In this document: positions 40,301-53,420 of the stretch, piece after piece
Layout of the letters: the number at the start of each line of letters is the position of its first letter
How positions within the stretch are numbered: the first letter of the stretch is position 1
NCBI GenBank assembly: GCA_012295275.1
Contig: CM022670.1
Span: 7,757,712 to 7,814,211 of the forward strand
DNA: 56,500 bases
Direction: 5' to 3'
From: Chrysomallon squamiferum
Taxonomy: Eukaryota > Mollusca > Gastropoda > Neomphalida > Peltospiridae
The notes under the pieces: generated by a model
The model's input: the letters and a program-made list of their open reading frames with translations, nothing else
What the model was told of the DNA's origin: nothing
Database searches by the model: none
Translations under genes and position numbers: made by a program

Positions 40301-41353
40301 TATGTGTGTATGTATGTGTGTGTATGTATATATGTGTGTGTATGAATGTATAAGTATGTATGTATGCATGCATAAAGGAATCTGATGATCATATGGTATA
40401 CTGAAAACGTTTGTGAAACTGGTAAAAAAAAAAAAAAAATGTCTAAATTTCAAAACATCACAAAAAAAAAAGACCCACAATAATTAATTTATCAGACTCA
40501 AAGTCGTCTGTTACCGTGTCACATGATCTCATTTATCAGCTATTGCGTCATTCGTCTTCCACCGACGACTTCACTACCACTCGTCTAGCAAACTGACGAC
40601 AGCAGCAACGTAGGCTAATTATTGTTTAAAGAAATCCGTCACTCGGCTACGCCAACGACTTCAGTACAAATTCAGTTTTATAACTGTGAGGCGATCGTGT
40701 TGTAGTCATTGTAAAAACTGCGTGGTTAATTTGAAAACTGAATATATATTATGGTGAAAGAAACAGTATGTAATTTTGTTAAATATACATATATATAAAG
40801 TGACTTGTATATATATATAAAATATTTTAAAAATAGAGACAGGGAGCGGTGTTGCTAAGTAAAAAGTCACTCCGTCTGCGAGACATGGCTAGAACAGTGT
40901 CACTGATACATAAAGCTTAAATCAAGTTTACTGATGTTAAGGTGTAGGTGATACATAAAGCTTAAATTAAGTCTTATTGACTTGTCACGTTAAGGTTGCG
41001 TTAAATTATTGCTTGAATTAAAAAAGATACTAAGGCTGAACAAACAGTTTTAATCTTGATCATATCTCTTTATAGCTTTTCTTTTAAACACCCACAGCTT
41101 CACTTTTTTTATCGATTTCATCGAGTTAGAAGAGTGTGTATTTTCACTGATGTACTTCATAACGTTTTTGGCTACACGGTCTTCAGGGATTATCTGACGC
41201 ATTGAGAGCTTCTTTCTAGTGCAGAGAGTGTGAGATGTCTTTTTATTATGGATGTGTAAAATTCTCGATAAATCACAGCATTAAATTTCATAAATGACTA
41301 AGCAGAAATCTTGTTACGGTCTACAGATAACAAAATCAATGTTAACTACCTTA

Positions 41354-41356
<3 letters not shown>

Positions 41357-41429
<73 letters not shown>
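41357..41429. repeat. (CA)n microsatellite
   Basis: Uninterrupted CA run of about 36 units. Confidence 0.95.
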
Positions 41430-41430
<1 letters not shown>

Positions 41431-42050
41431 AAAAAAAGAACACCAAAAAGACAAGCAACAACAAAGGAAACAAATAAACTAAATAACAAGTTAGATTCAC
41501 ATACTTAAATAACCATCCTTCTTCCTTCGTGCAAGAGAACTGAACGTGTGTTTACACACTTAAATAACTCGGCCGAAAACCCGTTATAGTACAAGAAGCT
41601 TGGCAGTGACACTGCAACAATATTGTACTAGGGAAACAGATGAGATGGAAGGTGACTGATATGGGTGCGGTCCGATTCACTTTTGTTTACTCTGTCATCA
41701 TCTTTCGAAAAAAAAAAGACGTTGCTACACGTAACAAACAACCTTATCGGTGAAAACACTCCCTGCTACCTGGCAGATCAAGACGCTCTGCAGTATTTGT
41801 TATCGATTTACCTTTAACAAGCTTCCCTTACCTGTTACAGGTGCGTGTTATCGAATTTAACACGAGATGAAAACTTTCACTCCAGAACTTGAACCCTGCT
41901 ACATATATACTGTTAACATTCCTTCACGAATCACTGAACTCAATACAGATATGTTAAGAATTACAGAACTGTAATATTCCTAATTATAGGCTCAGACAAA
42001 TTTAGTGATAAGTTCGTAAGATGAAATTTTATTAATAAAAATAAAAATGT

Positions 42051-42086
<36 letters not shown>

Positions 42087-42602
42087 ATGGTAAATGTAAA
42101 TAGTGATGTCTCTGTTTCTGTGTGCGTGTATATATGTTATCTTTCTTTCCATTTATTTTATTTTATTATATAAATAACAAAGCTAAGACCTGTTTGTTTC
42201 TTTTGATTCTTAATTTTGAGTCGATCTCGATAGAGTCCTGACTCTTAATACAGTACTTATATGTCAATCAACGGCTGAAATGAAAAGAGTAAATCACTAA
42301 AAACAAAAGAGAAGAAAGAACACACAGATATCAAACTGTGAGAACAGCCAGTGACAAGAAGTACTCAGGTACCAAGTACAAGATAAAAGACGACATATTC
42401 TAAGTGATGTCAAAGGACGTAAGTAATAAATGACAGTGATATGATATATTTGGAATGTTTATTTCTCAGTGTATAAATAATGTATAGGATGATAGACTGA
42501 TTAGTTTATTACAAAGTCATTCTAAGCCATAAAATACTTGATATACTTGATATATAATAAAACAAATTCTGATATTCTCTCCCGTGCTCTTATTTTTTAT
42601 TC

Positions 42603-42850
42603 TTTATATATGACTATCTGTCTCTCTGTGTGTCTTTGTTTATCTATCTACCTTTCCATCTATATCTATATTTATATATCTTTCACTGTTTATCTTCCTA
42701 TTTTTATCTGTTTATTTTGTATCTATCTTTCTATCTATCTATCTATCCATCTATCTATCTGTATATATCTATCTCTCTGTCTGTCTCTCTCTCTATATAT
42801 ATATATATCTGTCTCTCTGTCTATCTATCTATTTATCTATCCACTCATTT
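42603..42850. repeat. CTAT/CTGT tetranucleotide block
   Basis: Imperfect CTAT, CTGT and AT units across about 250 bases. Tyr/Leu/Ser-rich frames here are artefacts. Confidence 0.85.
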
Positions 42851-45800
42851 ACACTCGAGGGCCTGTTGCAGCTCAACTGTATTATCAAAGCTCTACAATT
42901 CTATCAACACATTTGTTATTTTCTCTACTTATGCCTCACCGCTGGATTATCAAAAATCTTAGTGTCTGCTTTTTCGTTTACGGGATGGTAACAGTTAAAT
43001 AATTTCCTACTGCTAATCTAAACCTAGTAAGTCTTCATCCATAACCAAATAATACTATAAATTAAAAAATTTAATTTCTTGCCTACCTTCTTTCTCTCCA
43101 TATTTCTCGTTCTGTCTTACTCTCCCAGAACATATCTTTCTGTGGAAATTGTCGTTATTATTCTAGTTACACAAATAATAAAATTACGTCAACAAACGAA
43201 AGCTAATTTCATGAAATTTTCTACCGGAATCAAACGTATGGAGTGTTACCCTGGATCTCAACAAGGGACTTTCCTGTTACGTCTGCAAATATCAGAATCA
43301 ATACAGGGCAAACAGAACGTCAGAATGTGACACAGGGTCAATACTGTATCATAATTTCAAAATTAGGTTTTTTCTTTTATGAATCAAGTTGTGTCCCAAG
43401 AGGTCATGGTTTTGAATGACCTGCGAATTAAATCTGTCAAACGCAAAACAATGATGCAGAAGGATTGCCATTTCTGAATGAATGCTTGACAGACATAATT
43501 TCAAAATACATATGATACTGCTATAACAAAAAACATGTTTTTGTAGACGTGTGTCTGTCAATTAGGTTTGTTCATTAATATATAAACATTATTGTGATTA
43601 AAGTGAGCCGATAACTATGGCAGTGACGTGTGTCTTTACATAACAGTTATATCTACAAATATCATCTTTCAGACGTAAAATATCTTTCTAATTTTATGGT
43701 TTTGTTTTGTTTTTGTTTTCGTTTTATTTTATTTTATTTTATTTTTTGTTTTTGTTTTTATTTATCTATCTATCAGTCTGTCTGTCTATTTATTTATTTA
43801 TTTATTTATTTATTGTTGTTGTTGTTAATAATATTATTATTTTGGAATGACTAAAATCACTTACTTCTGTTTATCTTACGACCACAAAAATAAGAGGAAA
43901 CCAGAAATTTCCACATATCCACATTTACAAAAATATATATATATATATATCTAAAAGGCGCATTGTCATGGCATGCATTTTTTTTTTTCTTATTATTATT
44001 TTTTCTTCTCTCCATTAACTACAGTTACATATGGTTATTTAAATTACTGTCATAAAAGTAAGCCGAAACGTATCACTGTCAGTTATGTATATAATAACAG
44101 CCAGACATAGATCCATTACCCACAAAGCTAATACTAATATACATTTCCTATCAATTACGCTTCACCGCATAACTAAACCGATTTACATACAAAGTTCCCG
44201 CTATGCATTTCATTGCAAATTCTTCATTATTATCGCTTATTCTTTGACCTGATTATCTGGACAGGCATGAACCTGTTTGGCAAGGCAAGTAGGTATTAAG
44301 TCTGACCTATTTGGCAAAGGTGAAGATCAGAGGTCATGCATGTTTCTTTTTTCTACCTGACAGGTCCAATTAATCAGGGCGACAGGTGTGATATTGTTAT
44401 GTAGGTTCAGGTAACAGAAATTTGTTTTATTAATAATAGCCGTGTGTGCGTGACTGGATTTGTGTACTGACGTATCAGTAACATGCCGTCGTAGTTCACG
44501 AAACTGTGTATAAGTTAGTGAAGAAAGAGGTAAGGAAAGAAAGAAGAGAGAAAGAGAGAAAGGAAAGAAGCTAAACAAAATAAAAAATTAAAACATGATT
44601 TTGTATAAATGTATCGTCCTGTTTGCATATGTATATGTCGATTTATCGTTATATGTGTACATACATACAAACGAACACAGACACACACAAACACACACAG
44701 ACAGAAAAACATACACACGCACAAACATATCTCTACTTAGATACTCAGTCACATGCACACATACGCGCACATACATACATACATACAAACACACATACAT
44801 ATACACATACATACAAATACTTGTGTACCAATACATACTGATCGTGTGAGACCACTCAAACCAAAACAAAGCAGATTACCTTCTCTTTTAATAAAAAAAA
44901 AACAAACAGCTGGATTTGGGGAAACCGTTTCAAGGGCCCAACTTACAAGAAACTAACGAAATATCAGCACGGAAACTACTTCGGATAATGGGTGTCGGAA
45001 CATAAAAAGGCATGAAAATAGTCAAATATTCAAAACATATCACAGACTGTACGTGCATTTCGCGGAGAGAGGGGTCGTGTTGCGACCAGAGACTCCGGGT
45101 TAATTCTCTTATTAAGAATCTATCTCCCTGTAACGCAATTTGCGTGGCCTGGTCAGAGATAAGCACACCGCGCTGAGAAACCTGAGTGGAGTTTTAGACG
45201 AGACGTAACGAAAATCAATGGATCGAGTGTACTCGGAGATTAACCCCCGTCTTACCGTGACCAGCTGAAACTGATACAAATTTCTCATCATTGTTTGTAT
45301 TTAGACTTTGTTTAGTTTGTAAAATTATTATATTATTATTATTGTTGTTGTTGTTGTTGTTGTTCTTGAAGTTATTGTTGTTTGGGTGGGTTTATTAGTT
45401 TTTTTGTGTTTTTTGGTTGTTGTTTTTTTTTTTTTTTTTGGTCTACTACTATTTGTTAGTTGTATAAAGTAATTTATTGTCCCGAAACCCAAGTGAATGC
45501 TGCTTGAGGGGAGGGACAACTTACAGAGAGAGAGAGCGTATTCATTATTATTATTATTATTATTACTACTACTACTATTTTGTTGTTATTGTTGTTGTTG
45601 TTGTTGTTGTTGTTTGGTTGTGGAGTCGATGGTGATATAGATGTTGTTATCACTGTCGTTGGAGCCAAGAAAAAAGCTCACTGATGAGGCACTGGATTGG
45701 GATTTGGGTGGTCGTACGATCACTTCGTTTTTGTTCTCATATTGCATGGCTTACCTTTACAGCCCGTGTTTCACATTACTTCATCAAAAGCAGTGGTTCG

Positions 45801-47479
45801 TGCTATCCTGCATGTACTTTTTTTTTTATTTATTTATTTTTTATTTTTTTTATTTTTTTGCAGGATGTATATAAAACACACCGAAAGAAAATTACATCAA
45901 TAAATGGGTACTTTTAAATTACCATTTGCTTGACGTCGTTTAACATCTGCTTGACGTCGTCAAAGAGAAATTTCCACTCACCAGTCGCTTCCTCCTCCTG
46001 CGAGTAGACTGTAACCAAATAACAGCCCGGTCAAGAGGCGAGACGGTGACTTATGTAACCGGTCTCTCGTTCAAGTATGTTTAAACAGAGTTTACATATT
46101 TTCACCAGATTGAGAACGACTGGAAATCGATCATCGTTCGACGTCACACTATCGATTATCGTTAAAAGGTTCCAGGCTGTGATTATTATTCAAATTGATG
46201 GTTTATCTGGAGATAATAACGAAGATTAATTTTGCAGTGTTTTCTCTCGTAGAATATTGGTGTTTGTTATAGCTTTAAGAATGGTATCAACTTTTAAAAG
46301 GAATGCAGGGAATGCAGATAGTAAAAAAAAAAAAGCAGAATGCAGATAGAATAGTAATAATTGTGATATTGCGAGGCTTTCATGTGGGTCAAGTAGCTCA
46401 TGATGAATATTTAATGAACAGTTTCTCTGTCAGCACGAAGGACAAAATTAATTACCTCTCTCTCGCGGGCTGTGGTTTTCCAAAATTAAAGTATCTGGCT
46501 AGTGGCGTCATATCGTAGATGATAAACATTATTATGGACGCTTAATTTCACTCCCATTCGCCTTATCTGACTACAATACAAATTAAGCAAGAAGTAAACT
46601 TTGCTAACGGCATCAATGATGATAATATAAGAAATTAAAGCATCTGTTAATATAATTACCCTATTGGTTATTTCAGATATGCAATATGTATTAAAGCAAA
46701 ACACTAAACTATTTTAACACAGTAATTAAATATTACAGTAATTTTATATAAACTAAAAATAAGAGAATATATTAATGATTTTTACTTGATGATTTGATTT
46801 GTTTTTGCATAATATAATGAGAAGAAGATGGCGGAATGAAAATTTAAAGTTTTCTTTCTGTTGACTGCCAATAGCTAATTCTGAAATGATGAAATCTAAA
46901 GTAGGAAGCTCTCTATGTAATTTTATATGCACTTTCCCATAAAAAGAACCAATATTCCGCGGTCTAAAGCGTTCATGAATTTTAATGGCGATCAATCGAT
47001 CTTAATAATACTGTCTGACAATAAAATAAGAAGGATGCACGGACACTGACATTTGTTTTTAATACTGTCAAAGTTTTCTGTTAGCGAAGATCTGCTCAAG
47101 TTAACTAAACAAAAGTTTAATTTATTTTTCAACACCACGGAAAATACAGCTGATGCATTAACAGTTAAATATAAAAAGAAAAAAAAAATCTTCTTAGTCC
47201 AGACATTGATCAGACAACATTCAAAAATCATTTAATTATTTCAGCTTTTGCTGACTGTGACATTTCTCAAATGACTTACTGAAAACATTTAAATCTGAAC
47301 CCGAGATTAACTTCAGACCTGGATGACCTCTGACATTTACTTCCAAATCCATGAGTCAGCTCATCTGCTTCTGATCTTGTGGAGAAAAAAAAAATTAACA
47401 GTTTAACCTCTCCTGGCACGTGACCTGTCCTGTGCACGTGCAAAACGAGTCAAAAAAAAAAACGCGTCAGTAGAAACAC

Positions 47480-47482
<3 letters not shown>

Positions 47483-47529
<47 letters not shown>
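47483..47529. repeat. 47-base poly(T)
   Basis: Homopolymer run directly left of the CpG-rich patch. On the minus strand it is a poly(A), so it might be the tail of an inserted retroelement, but no element body is recognised. Confidence 0.9.
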
Positions 47530-47530
<1 letters not shown>

Positions 47531-47559
47531 GTCTAGTCTCGAAGAAGACAAACCCAGCA

Positions 47560-47900
47560 GAATACACGGCGCCATGTTTAACGTGACTATTCAACCTGAC
47601 GTATTAATCATCCTCTGATTGGATAACGTGGTAGTGAAACCGTTCCCCGGAGACTCAGTCGAATCGATAACGTTTCTCTGACAGACAACACGGCGCCGCC
47701 ACTCGGCCCTTTATTCAAGACCGACACGACCGACACGACAGACACGACGGCAAACTTACCACTTTTGAATCATGCTCGGCGTCGAAGTGAACACAAATAT
47801 GAAATTGTCTTTAACAATCAAGCTCGGATGAACTAATTTCCGTTCGCTGATGGTGTTTGGAACGCGTACAGAATTCTCACACTTAGGTTCTCTACCAAAT
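47560..47900. promoter_or_regulatory. CpG-rich promoter-like patch with a minus-strand donor
   Basis: After a 47-base poly(T) run the sequence becomes CpG-dense. It has two GGCGCC sites (47568-47573 and 47692-47697), an inverted CCAAT (ATTGG, 47618-47622), a CGACACGAC-type short tandem repeat (47721-47749) and a consensus minus-strand donor AAGTG|GTAAGT (GT at 47759-47758). This looks like an unmethylated promoter or first exon. I cannot assign it to a gene. It could be an upstream alternative promoter of the ANKRD50 homologue or belong to a noncoding transcript. Confidence 0.3.
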
Positions 47901-48691
47901 TAAAACAAACAGTTAAAGTTATTAAATCTCTGTAACGAGGCTTTGCCATCTGTAGAGCATGGGTCGCTTTTAACAGAGCTATTGAATTTAAGTGGCACGA
48001 TCTTTAACCAGAGTTAGGAAATAGGACATGACTACACCAAAATTGTGTCTGGACGTTTTTCTTTGTTACAAAAAAAAAGCTAACGTTGATGTATGCAAAA
48101 CACGCAATTTTTGTAACAGACATAATAAACCAAGACTTGGGCTGTATCAAATCATGATCCTGTCAGAGAAAACCCCCAAAATAGTAACAACAATAATGAA
48201 CGGGAATCAAAACCCTCCTTTTTTTCATTCCTTTTTTTTTTTTTTTTTCGTCTTCTTCTTTTTTTTTTTTTTTTTACTCTTTTTTCGAATTTTTTTATTT
48301 TATTTTATTTTATTTTATTTTTTTACTTTCTTACGTACGTCTCAGTGACATAATTTGCCTGAGATTTCATGGAATGCGAGATCGATCCTCTTTAGTGACC
48401 CCAGTATGATATAAAAGAACAAATGGGTGGAAAAACTAGAATTTTAGTTTGATGTCCGACATCATTTTAGATTGGTAGAGAAGATAGACGGCCTGGTTAC
48501 AGATAACTCAGGAGAAATTTGTTCTTTTTAATAAAATTTTTTATAATAGATTTACAAACATTTAAAAATATGAACGGCGTAAACATGTTCGTTTTGTTTT
48601 GGTCTCTTTTTCTTTCTTTCTTTATAATTTATTTTATTTTTTTTTTTCTCTCGGTTTTTTTTTTTTTTTTGTTTGTTTGTTTGTTTGTTTC

Positions 48692-48699
48692 ATCATCAA

Positions 48700-48754
<55 letters not shown>
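48692..48754. repeat. (ATT)n microsatellite
   Basis: About 20 ATT units after a poly(T) and (GTTT)n tract. Confidence 0.95.
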
Positions 48755-49121
48755 GCTAAGACAGTGAAATTATTTTATAATTTACTATCTTATTGTCTTC
48801 ACACTACAAAAATGTTAATATCATTAACCATAAATACTCTTTATCATGTTTCATGTCTTAAAAAAAATGAAAAAAAAAAAAATGAAAAAAAGAAGAAAAA
48901 ATGGCCAGTTTCACCCATCTATAACGCCTGAGCCTGAATGATAATAATTAATTTAATTATAACGTCCATCGATTCAGTGTCAACTATAATTAAGTATGAT
49001 TGGCCACGAGACAAAGCAAGTCATTACGTCATCGTTTAGCAAAGTATTAACGTGATTCATCAACCAAATTGACTTTATCATTGGTTTGAAAGGCTCGGAT
49101 CTGCGTTCTCGACTTGTCAGT

Positions 49122-49387
49122 GGCTTTATCACACTGTTACGTAATTGTAATATTTTATTTATCTGTGGATATCTACACATACTCTTTCTTACATGCATTT
49201 ATTTATTTCCATTTATTTGTTTCTTTTTTATTTTTATTATTTTCATTATGGCTTTATCACACTGTTACGTATTTGTAGGATTTTATTTGTCTATCTATCT
49301 ACGTATATCTACACATACTCTTTTTTAAATGCATTTATTTATTTCCATTTATTTGTTTCGTTTTTATTTTTATTATTTTCATAATGA
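49122..49387. repeat. Tandem duplication, 128-bp unit, two copies
   Basis: Copies start at 49122 and 49250 with ggctttatcacactgttacg. Most differences are single bases plus a short CTAT expansion in copy 2. Confidence 0.88.
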
Positions 49388-49425
49388 TTTTTCTTAGTTT
49401 TATTCGTTTCTTTTCTTCTTTTTTT

Positions 49426-49470
49426 CTTCTTCTTCTTCTTCTTCTTCTTCTTCTTCTTCTTCTTCTTCTT
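49426..49470. repeat. (CTT)n microsatellite
   Basis: Pure CTT run of about 15 units. Confidence 0.95.
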
Positions 49471-49926
49471 TTTGTTGTTGTTCTTATTATTATTATTTAT
49501 AATTTTATTATCAATGAAAACAGTCTAGGTCACCCTAACTCATCTTGAGTAATTCTCACGTGTTAAGCGTGTTAAAAACGGACTAGTTAATAATTTACAA
49601 AGAAGAGAAAAACCTGTAAGTTATGTAAACGTCGATATACACTGTTTACTCGGAATGTGTCAGCACGTCTGATGAAAGTAAAACCAAGCTTGTAAATGTA
49701 GAAATATTGTTTATAATTACTGTAAATATCAATTTTCAGCTGAAGGGAAAAGTTAATTGATTTTGAAAATAGTGGCAGTTTTTAAAATAATTTTGCTAAT
49801 AACAGTTGTTGTTCTAATACCAGAAGTACTATTAGTATTTTGTGGGTAATGGTTGATGTACTGATACCTGGTGATATATTAGTAGTTTTAGTAGGGTAAT
49901 GGTGTAGTAATAGATAGTAGTGAGCA

Positions 49927-49982
<56 letters not shown>

Positions 49983-49997
49983 ACAGCAGCAGCAGCA
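49927..49997. repeat. (AGT)n / (AGC)n microsatellite
   Basis: AGT run of about 18 units ending in four AGC units. Confidence 0.95.
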
Positions 49998-50891
49998 TTG
50001 ATACTAAATTAAATAACTAAATCAAATGTTACTACTTAATTAATTCGTGTTTTTATTTAACTCACATGAAATTACATAAAATCACTAAGAACAACTTCTA
50101 CTACTGCTACCACATTTATCATTATCATTGTTATAATCACATCATCATTCAACATATCACCATAAACTGAATTTCTCCATGTCTCTGCAACTATCTAAAG
50201 TTTATTGGTAAGTTCCTACTTACAGAATATCCTCATCAGCTCATAGTTATTCTGTCATTAATTGCATTTGAGTTCATGTGAGTGCAAATTGCATAGAAAC
50301 ACCACCCCCTTTCCCCCCATTTATTTATTTTTGTTTTGTTTTTTATGAAGTTTCCTCAACTATACGTGGTGTAGCTTCATTTACATTATTCCAAGGGAAA
50401 GAACTCTAGCTAGACAAATATATGTATTAGGCTAAGAAGTATAAATATTCGACTCAGCCTATATCACAGGCTTCAGTTTTTAAATCAGTTTATGTTAACG
50501 AATTTTTCTTCCAGCAAAATAAAAGATATGAATTTTTTTATTATTTTGTTAGATAAAAAAAATGATACATATATACATAAACATACATACATAAAAACAT
50601 ACATACATACATACATACATAAATACATACATACATATATATATACATAAATACATACACGCGCATACACACAAACACATGAAAAAAATAGAAAATGAAA
50701 ACAGAGTTTTAATTTCAGGATAATTTATTCACCAGTTCGTTTACACATAAGATTTGATCATCAGACATCAGTATTGGTAGGAAGCTACCAAACGTCATCA
50801 TTTGTTTGTGTTAATTACACAGTAAGAGATCAGAATTCAGCAAACAGGTATTTTACAAAGATGACAACATATTCGCAGATACTCATGAATT

Positions 50892-51272
50892 TTAGATAGG
50901 AAATTTGTTGATAATAACAACATGAATGTTCATATTTAGCACTTTAGACCGTTCATCTAAATATCTCCTGAAAGGTAAAGCCAAGAGAACAAAGACAATG
51001 CCAAATAAGGCAACAACATGTCTGCCTGCACACCTGAAAAGAAAACAATATATATATATATATGAGAATTTTTTTATTTTCAAAAGGGCTTTAGAGACTA
51101 ACGAATACACAAATAGACTGGAAAGGAGGTAATCGTTTTGCACTATCAGTAAAAATTCAGTGGTTCTTTACTTGTTTGTCATCATGAAGCAATGGCTACT
51201 CAGTATCAGTCTGTCAAACACAATTCTGGCAAAAATGGATTTAAGGCGTTCTGCATTGACCTTTTCATCCAT
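50892..51272 (-). other. Candidate two-exon small membrane protein or divergent 3' end (unproven)
   Basis: Seen: ATG at 51272-51270, 33 codons plus two bases to a good donor AACAA|GTAAAG (GT at 51171-51170). A 138-bp gap follows, then a good acceptor ttcttttcag (AG at 51035-51034), after which the frame continues 46 codons to TAA at 50894-50892. The joined product is 80 residues, with a hydrophobic run VVALFGIVFVLLALPF followed by RRYLDERSK, like one membrane span with a basic flank. Alternatively an acceptor after GAAAAG (AG at 51262-51261) would join it in phase 0 to the exon at 51862-52007, but that acceptor has no pyrimidine tract. I do not recognise the protein. Frames this short can occur by chance, so confidence is low. 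Confidence 0.2.
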
Positions 51273-51372
51273 CTATCTATCTGTCTATACATACATATAT
51301 ACGTACGTGCGGACATATATATATATATATATGTATCTTTGTACACCTGATATATATATACACATGTATAAC

Positions 51373-51472
<100 letters not shown>

Positions 51473-51861
51473 TTTGTTGATTTTAATCACGTTATTATCA
51501 ACATCATTATCATCATCACCATCACTATTGTTTCTATCTTTCTTCCTTGGATTCAGAAACAGAGATAAAATACTGTTCCACGAGATTATATGCATTTACA
51601 TAATGAATAAAATCTACAACCAAAACACCTACATGGATGTTCCCCTCTGTTATTATCATTCCTTGAGCTTAGTAATCCTTCATCGAAATTTCCAGCATTC
51701 TGTAAAAAAAAAAAAACACACACACATACGAAAAATTAAATATTGACAATTTTATGTTTCACAATATTATTGGATGTATTTTCATCGATAATGGTCAACG
51801 TTTATTTCTGTTACATTTAGAACAAAATTTATTAAATGCATCTAAATTAATAAAACTCTAC

Positions 51862-52007
51862 CTTAAACTCTGGGGGTAAAATTACATCCAGTTTTGGTGG
51901 TAATTCGCTTGCATTTACTCTAATACCAACTTGAGAATCCAGTATTATTATGAAGATTCCATGACGATCAAGTTGGGTCTTTGGTTCTTCTGATATGATA
52001 GTAACAC
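51862..52007 (-). CDS. Mesh/SUSD2-like protein, vWD domain, third exon
   Basis: Seen: acceptor ctgatgcag (AG at 52009-52008), donor AAG|GTAGAG (GT at 51861-51860), 146 bases, phase 1 in and phase 0 out. It codes for GVTIISEEPKTQLDRHGIFI, SQVGIRVNASELPPKLDVIL and PPEFK. In relatives the equivalent PPE(Y/F)K is followed directly by a GKTxGLLG-type motif that closes the vWD domain. I could not find that continuation in the remaining minus-strand sequence down to the next gene. Confidence 0.88.
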
Positions 52008-53249
52008 CTGCATCAGATATACAACATATAAACAATCACTGTATATAAATAATAATTATTTATTTATTTGTCTTTCTGTTATCTGTAATATATATAAGCG
52101 CAAGACTAAAGCGCGCTAACAATAAAACATTTAATATTACTATTATTATTATTATTTTAATTATTATTTAAGAAACATTAGTATAAAAATCATAAACTTC
52201 AAACGTGTTGTTCCACATTATAAGAAATTCCTCATAGGTAGTCTACGACTTCAGTTTCTTAAAATTGTCCAACGAGCGTTAGGAGGGCTTCTTCGGCACT
52301 CGCAAACTTGGTATTTTTTAAATTACAGACTGGCCAGCTTTAACACATGTCATCTCCGCTCAGTGTTTTTTTTTTTTGCCGAAACTGTGACGTTTTCTCT
52401 CCATGAAAGAACACTGTTGCTTGAATCAAAATCAGATGTTTCGAGAAGACAGATCATTGTAGATAGACACTGCTTCACTTCAGTTTCAGACACATTCGGT
52501 ACGTGATTGTGCACTGTCACATTTGTCACTTGATTATCGTTCTGATGTATCCGATTTGGACATTTTCTTTGAAGTACAGCGCCAAGAAGCTTTTCCGTTG
52601 CTCAACTTTCTGTCAAAACCATAAATGAATCCATCCACAGATTTATGCAACTGACCCTTCTGGGTAGTAAACTCCATTTTTGTTGAGGAGTAATTTTTAT
52701 CAAGCTTTATAGAAAATTAAAAAAAAACAAAAAAAATCTGCGCAGTCATGTAGGGATTCGGTAATAGGCGTGCTTTTATTTTAAGCTTTAAGATCACAAC
52801 TGACAATTATGACATATTGTCCATAGATTCGTTTTGTGCCAGGATTAAATTTTGATGAAAATGACGATTATATCGTTTAGATCTGTATCTACTAAGGGTT
52901 CTTTTATCGGCGCGTTTTTGTCTTGCGCGCTTGTGCTGATGTGCCATGCATATATACAGTAAATAAATAAGTAGAACAAAAACATCATAAAAAAAAAAAG
53001 ATTAATTTTTGTTTTAGTTATTGGTTAATATTTAAGTTTCCTCATTTGTATTCAGTATTATTTTCAATCTTTAGAATGTACAAAAGAAAGCAACAAGTAA
53101 TTTATATAACAAGTGGACAATCTGAAGAATTACATTTACTGACAACAATAAACAATTTAACACACACACACACATATACATGGATATTATACATATATAT
53201 GAATTTATATAAACTGAAAAAAGTAAATACTATAAGTGTAAACATTTAC
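52008..53249 (-). other. Intron between vWD exons 2 and 3 (1242 bp)
   Basis: Non-repetitive for the most part, with several CpG-containing patches (52080-52920). It includes an (ATT)n run near 52139-52170 and a short (AC)n near 53160-53175. I see no exon in it. Confidence 0.7.
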
Positions 53250-53420
53250 CTCTGAAATCTTGCATTGTTAGAGGCTCCTCGTCAAAGAATTTGACTTCAT
53301 CGTCAACGTAGACAAGCAGACGATGAGTTGTCAGATTTCGCGGAGACTGGATAATTTTTACAGTTTGACTGTTTTTACCTTTCACAATCACACCAGTCAG
53401 AACTAACCCCTGACTCAGAT
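53250..53420 (-). CDS. Mesh/SUSD2-like protein, vWD domain, second exon
   Basis: Seen: acceptor attttcacag (AG at 53422-53421), donor AGAG|GTAAAT (GT at 53249-53248), 171 bases, phase 1 in and out. It codes for LVLTGVIVKGKNSQTVKII, then RLLVYVDDEVKFFDEEPLTM and QDFRG. The pattern T..G(V/I)..K....TV.I....R..L.VYVD corresponds to the central beta-strands of the vWD domain. Confidence 0.9.

Larger units (their letters stand above)
35830..47480. other. Intergenic region, no confident gene
   Basis: CpG-containing, non-coding-looking sequence. Microsatellites: (ATT)n 36254-36308, poly(T) 36376-36406, (ATTT)n 37201-37296, (CA)n 41357-41429, (AT)n 42061-42086, CTAT/CTGT 42603-42850 and (GTT)n/(ATT)n 45330-45615. 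A 45-bp tandem duplication lies at about 40904-40990. Paired TGACGTCG sites are at 45931-45938 and 45952-45959. Open frames of 60-80 codons occur on both strands (for example 43349-43561, 44930-45166 and 46753-46995), but none shows a known domain or splice-consistent neighbours. Confidence 0.5.
47901..50891. other. Intergenic region, simple repeats, no confident gene
   Basis: Contains poly(T)/TTTTA tracts (48215-48325), poly(T) plus (TTTG)n plus (ATT)n (48650-48754), a 128-bp tandem duplication (49122-49387), (CTT)n (49426-49470), (AGT)n (49927-49997) and (ATAC)n (50575-50660). If the Mesh/SUSD2-like gene ends in this window, its last exons should lie somewhere between here and 51861, but I recognise none. 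Confidence 0.5.

Noticed and set aside
44930-45166. GC-richer 78-codon minus-strand frame, with a B-box-like GGGTTAATTCT on the plus strand
   Set aside because: No matching A box or tRNA cloverleaf, and no protein family recognised.
46753-47235. Overlapping open frames on both strands (about 60-80 codons)
   Set aside because: They look protein-like in composition, but no family match comes to mind and splice sites do not link them to each other or to the Mesh/SUSD2-like gene.
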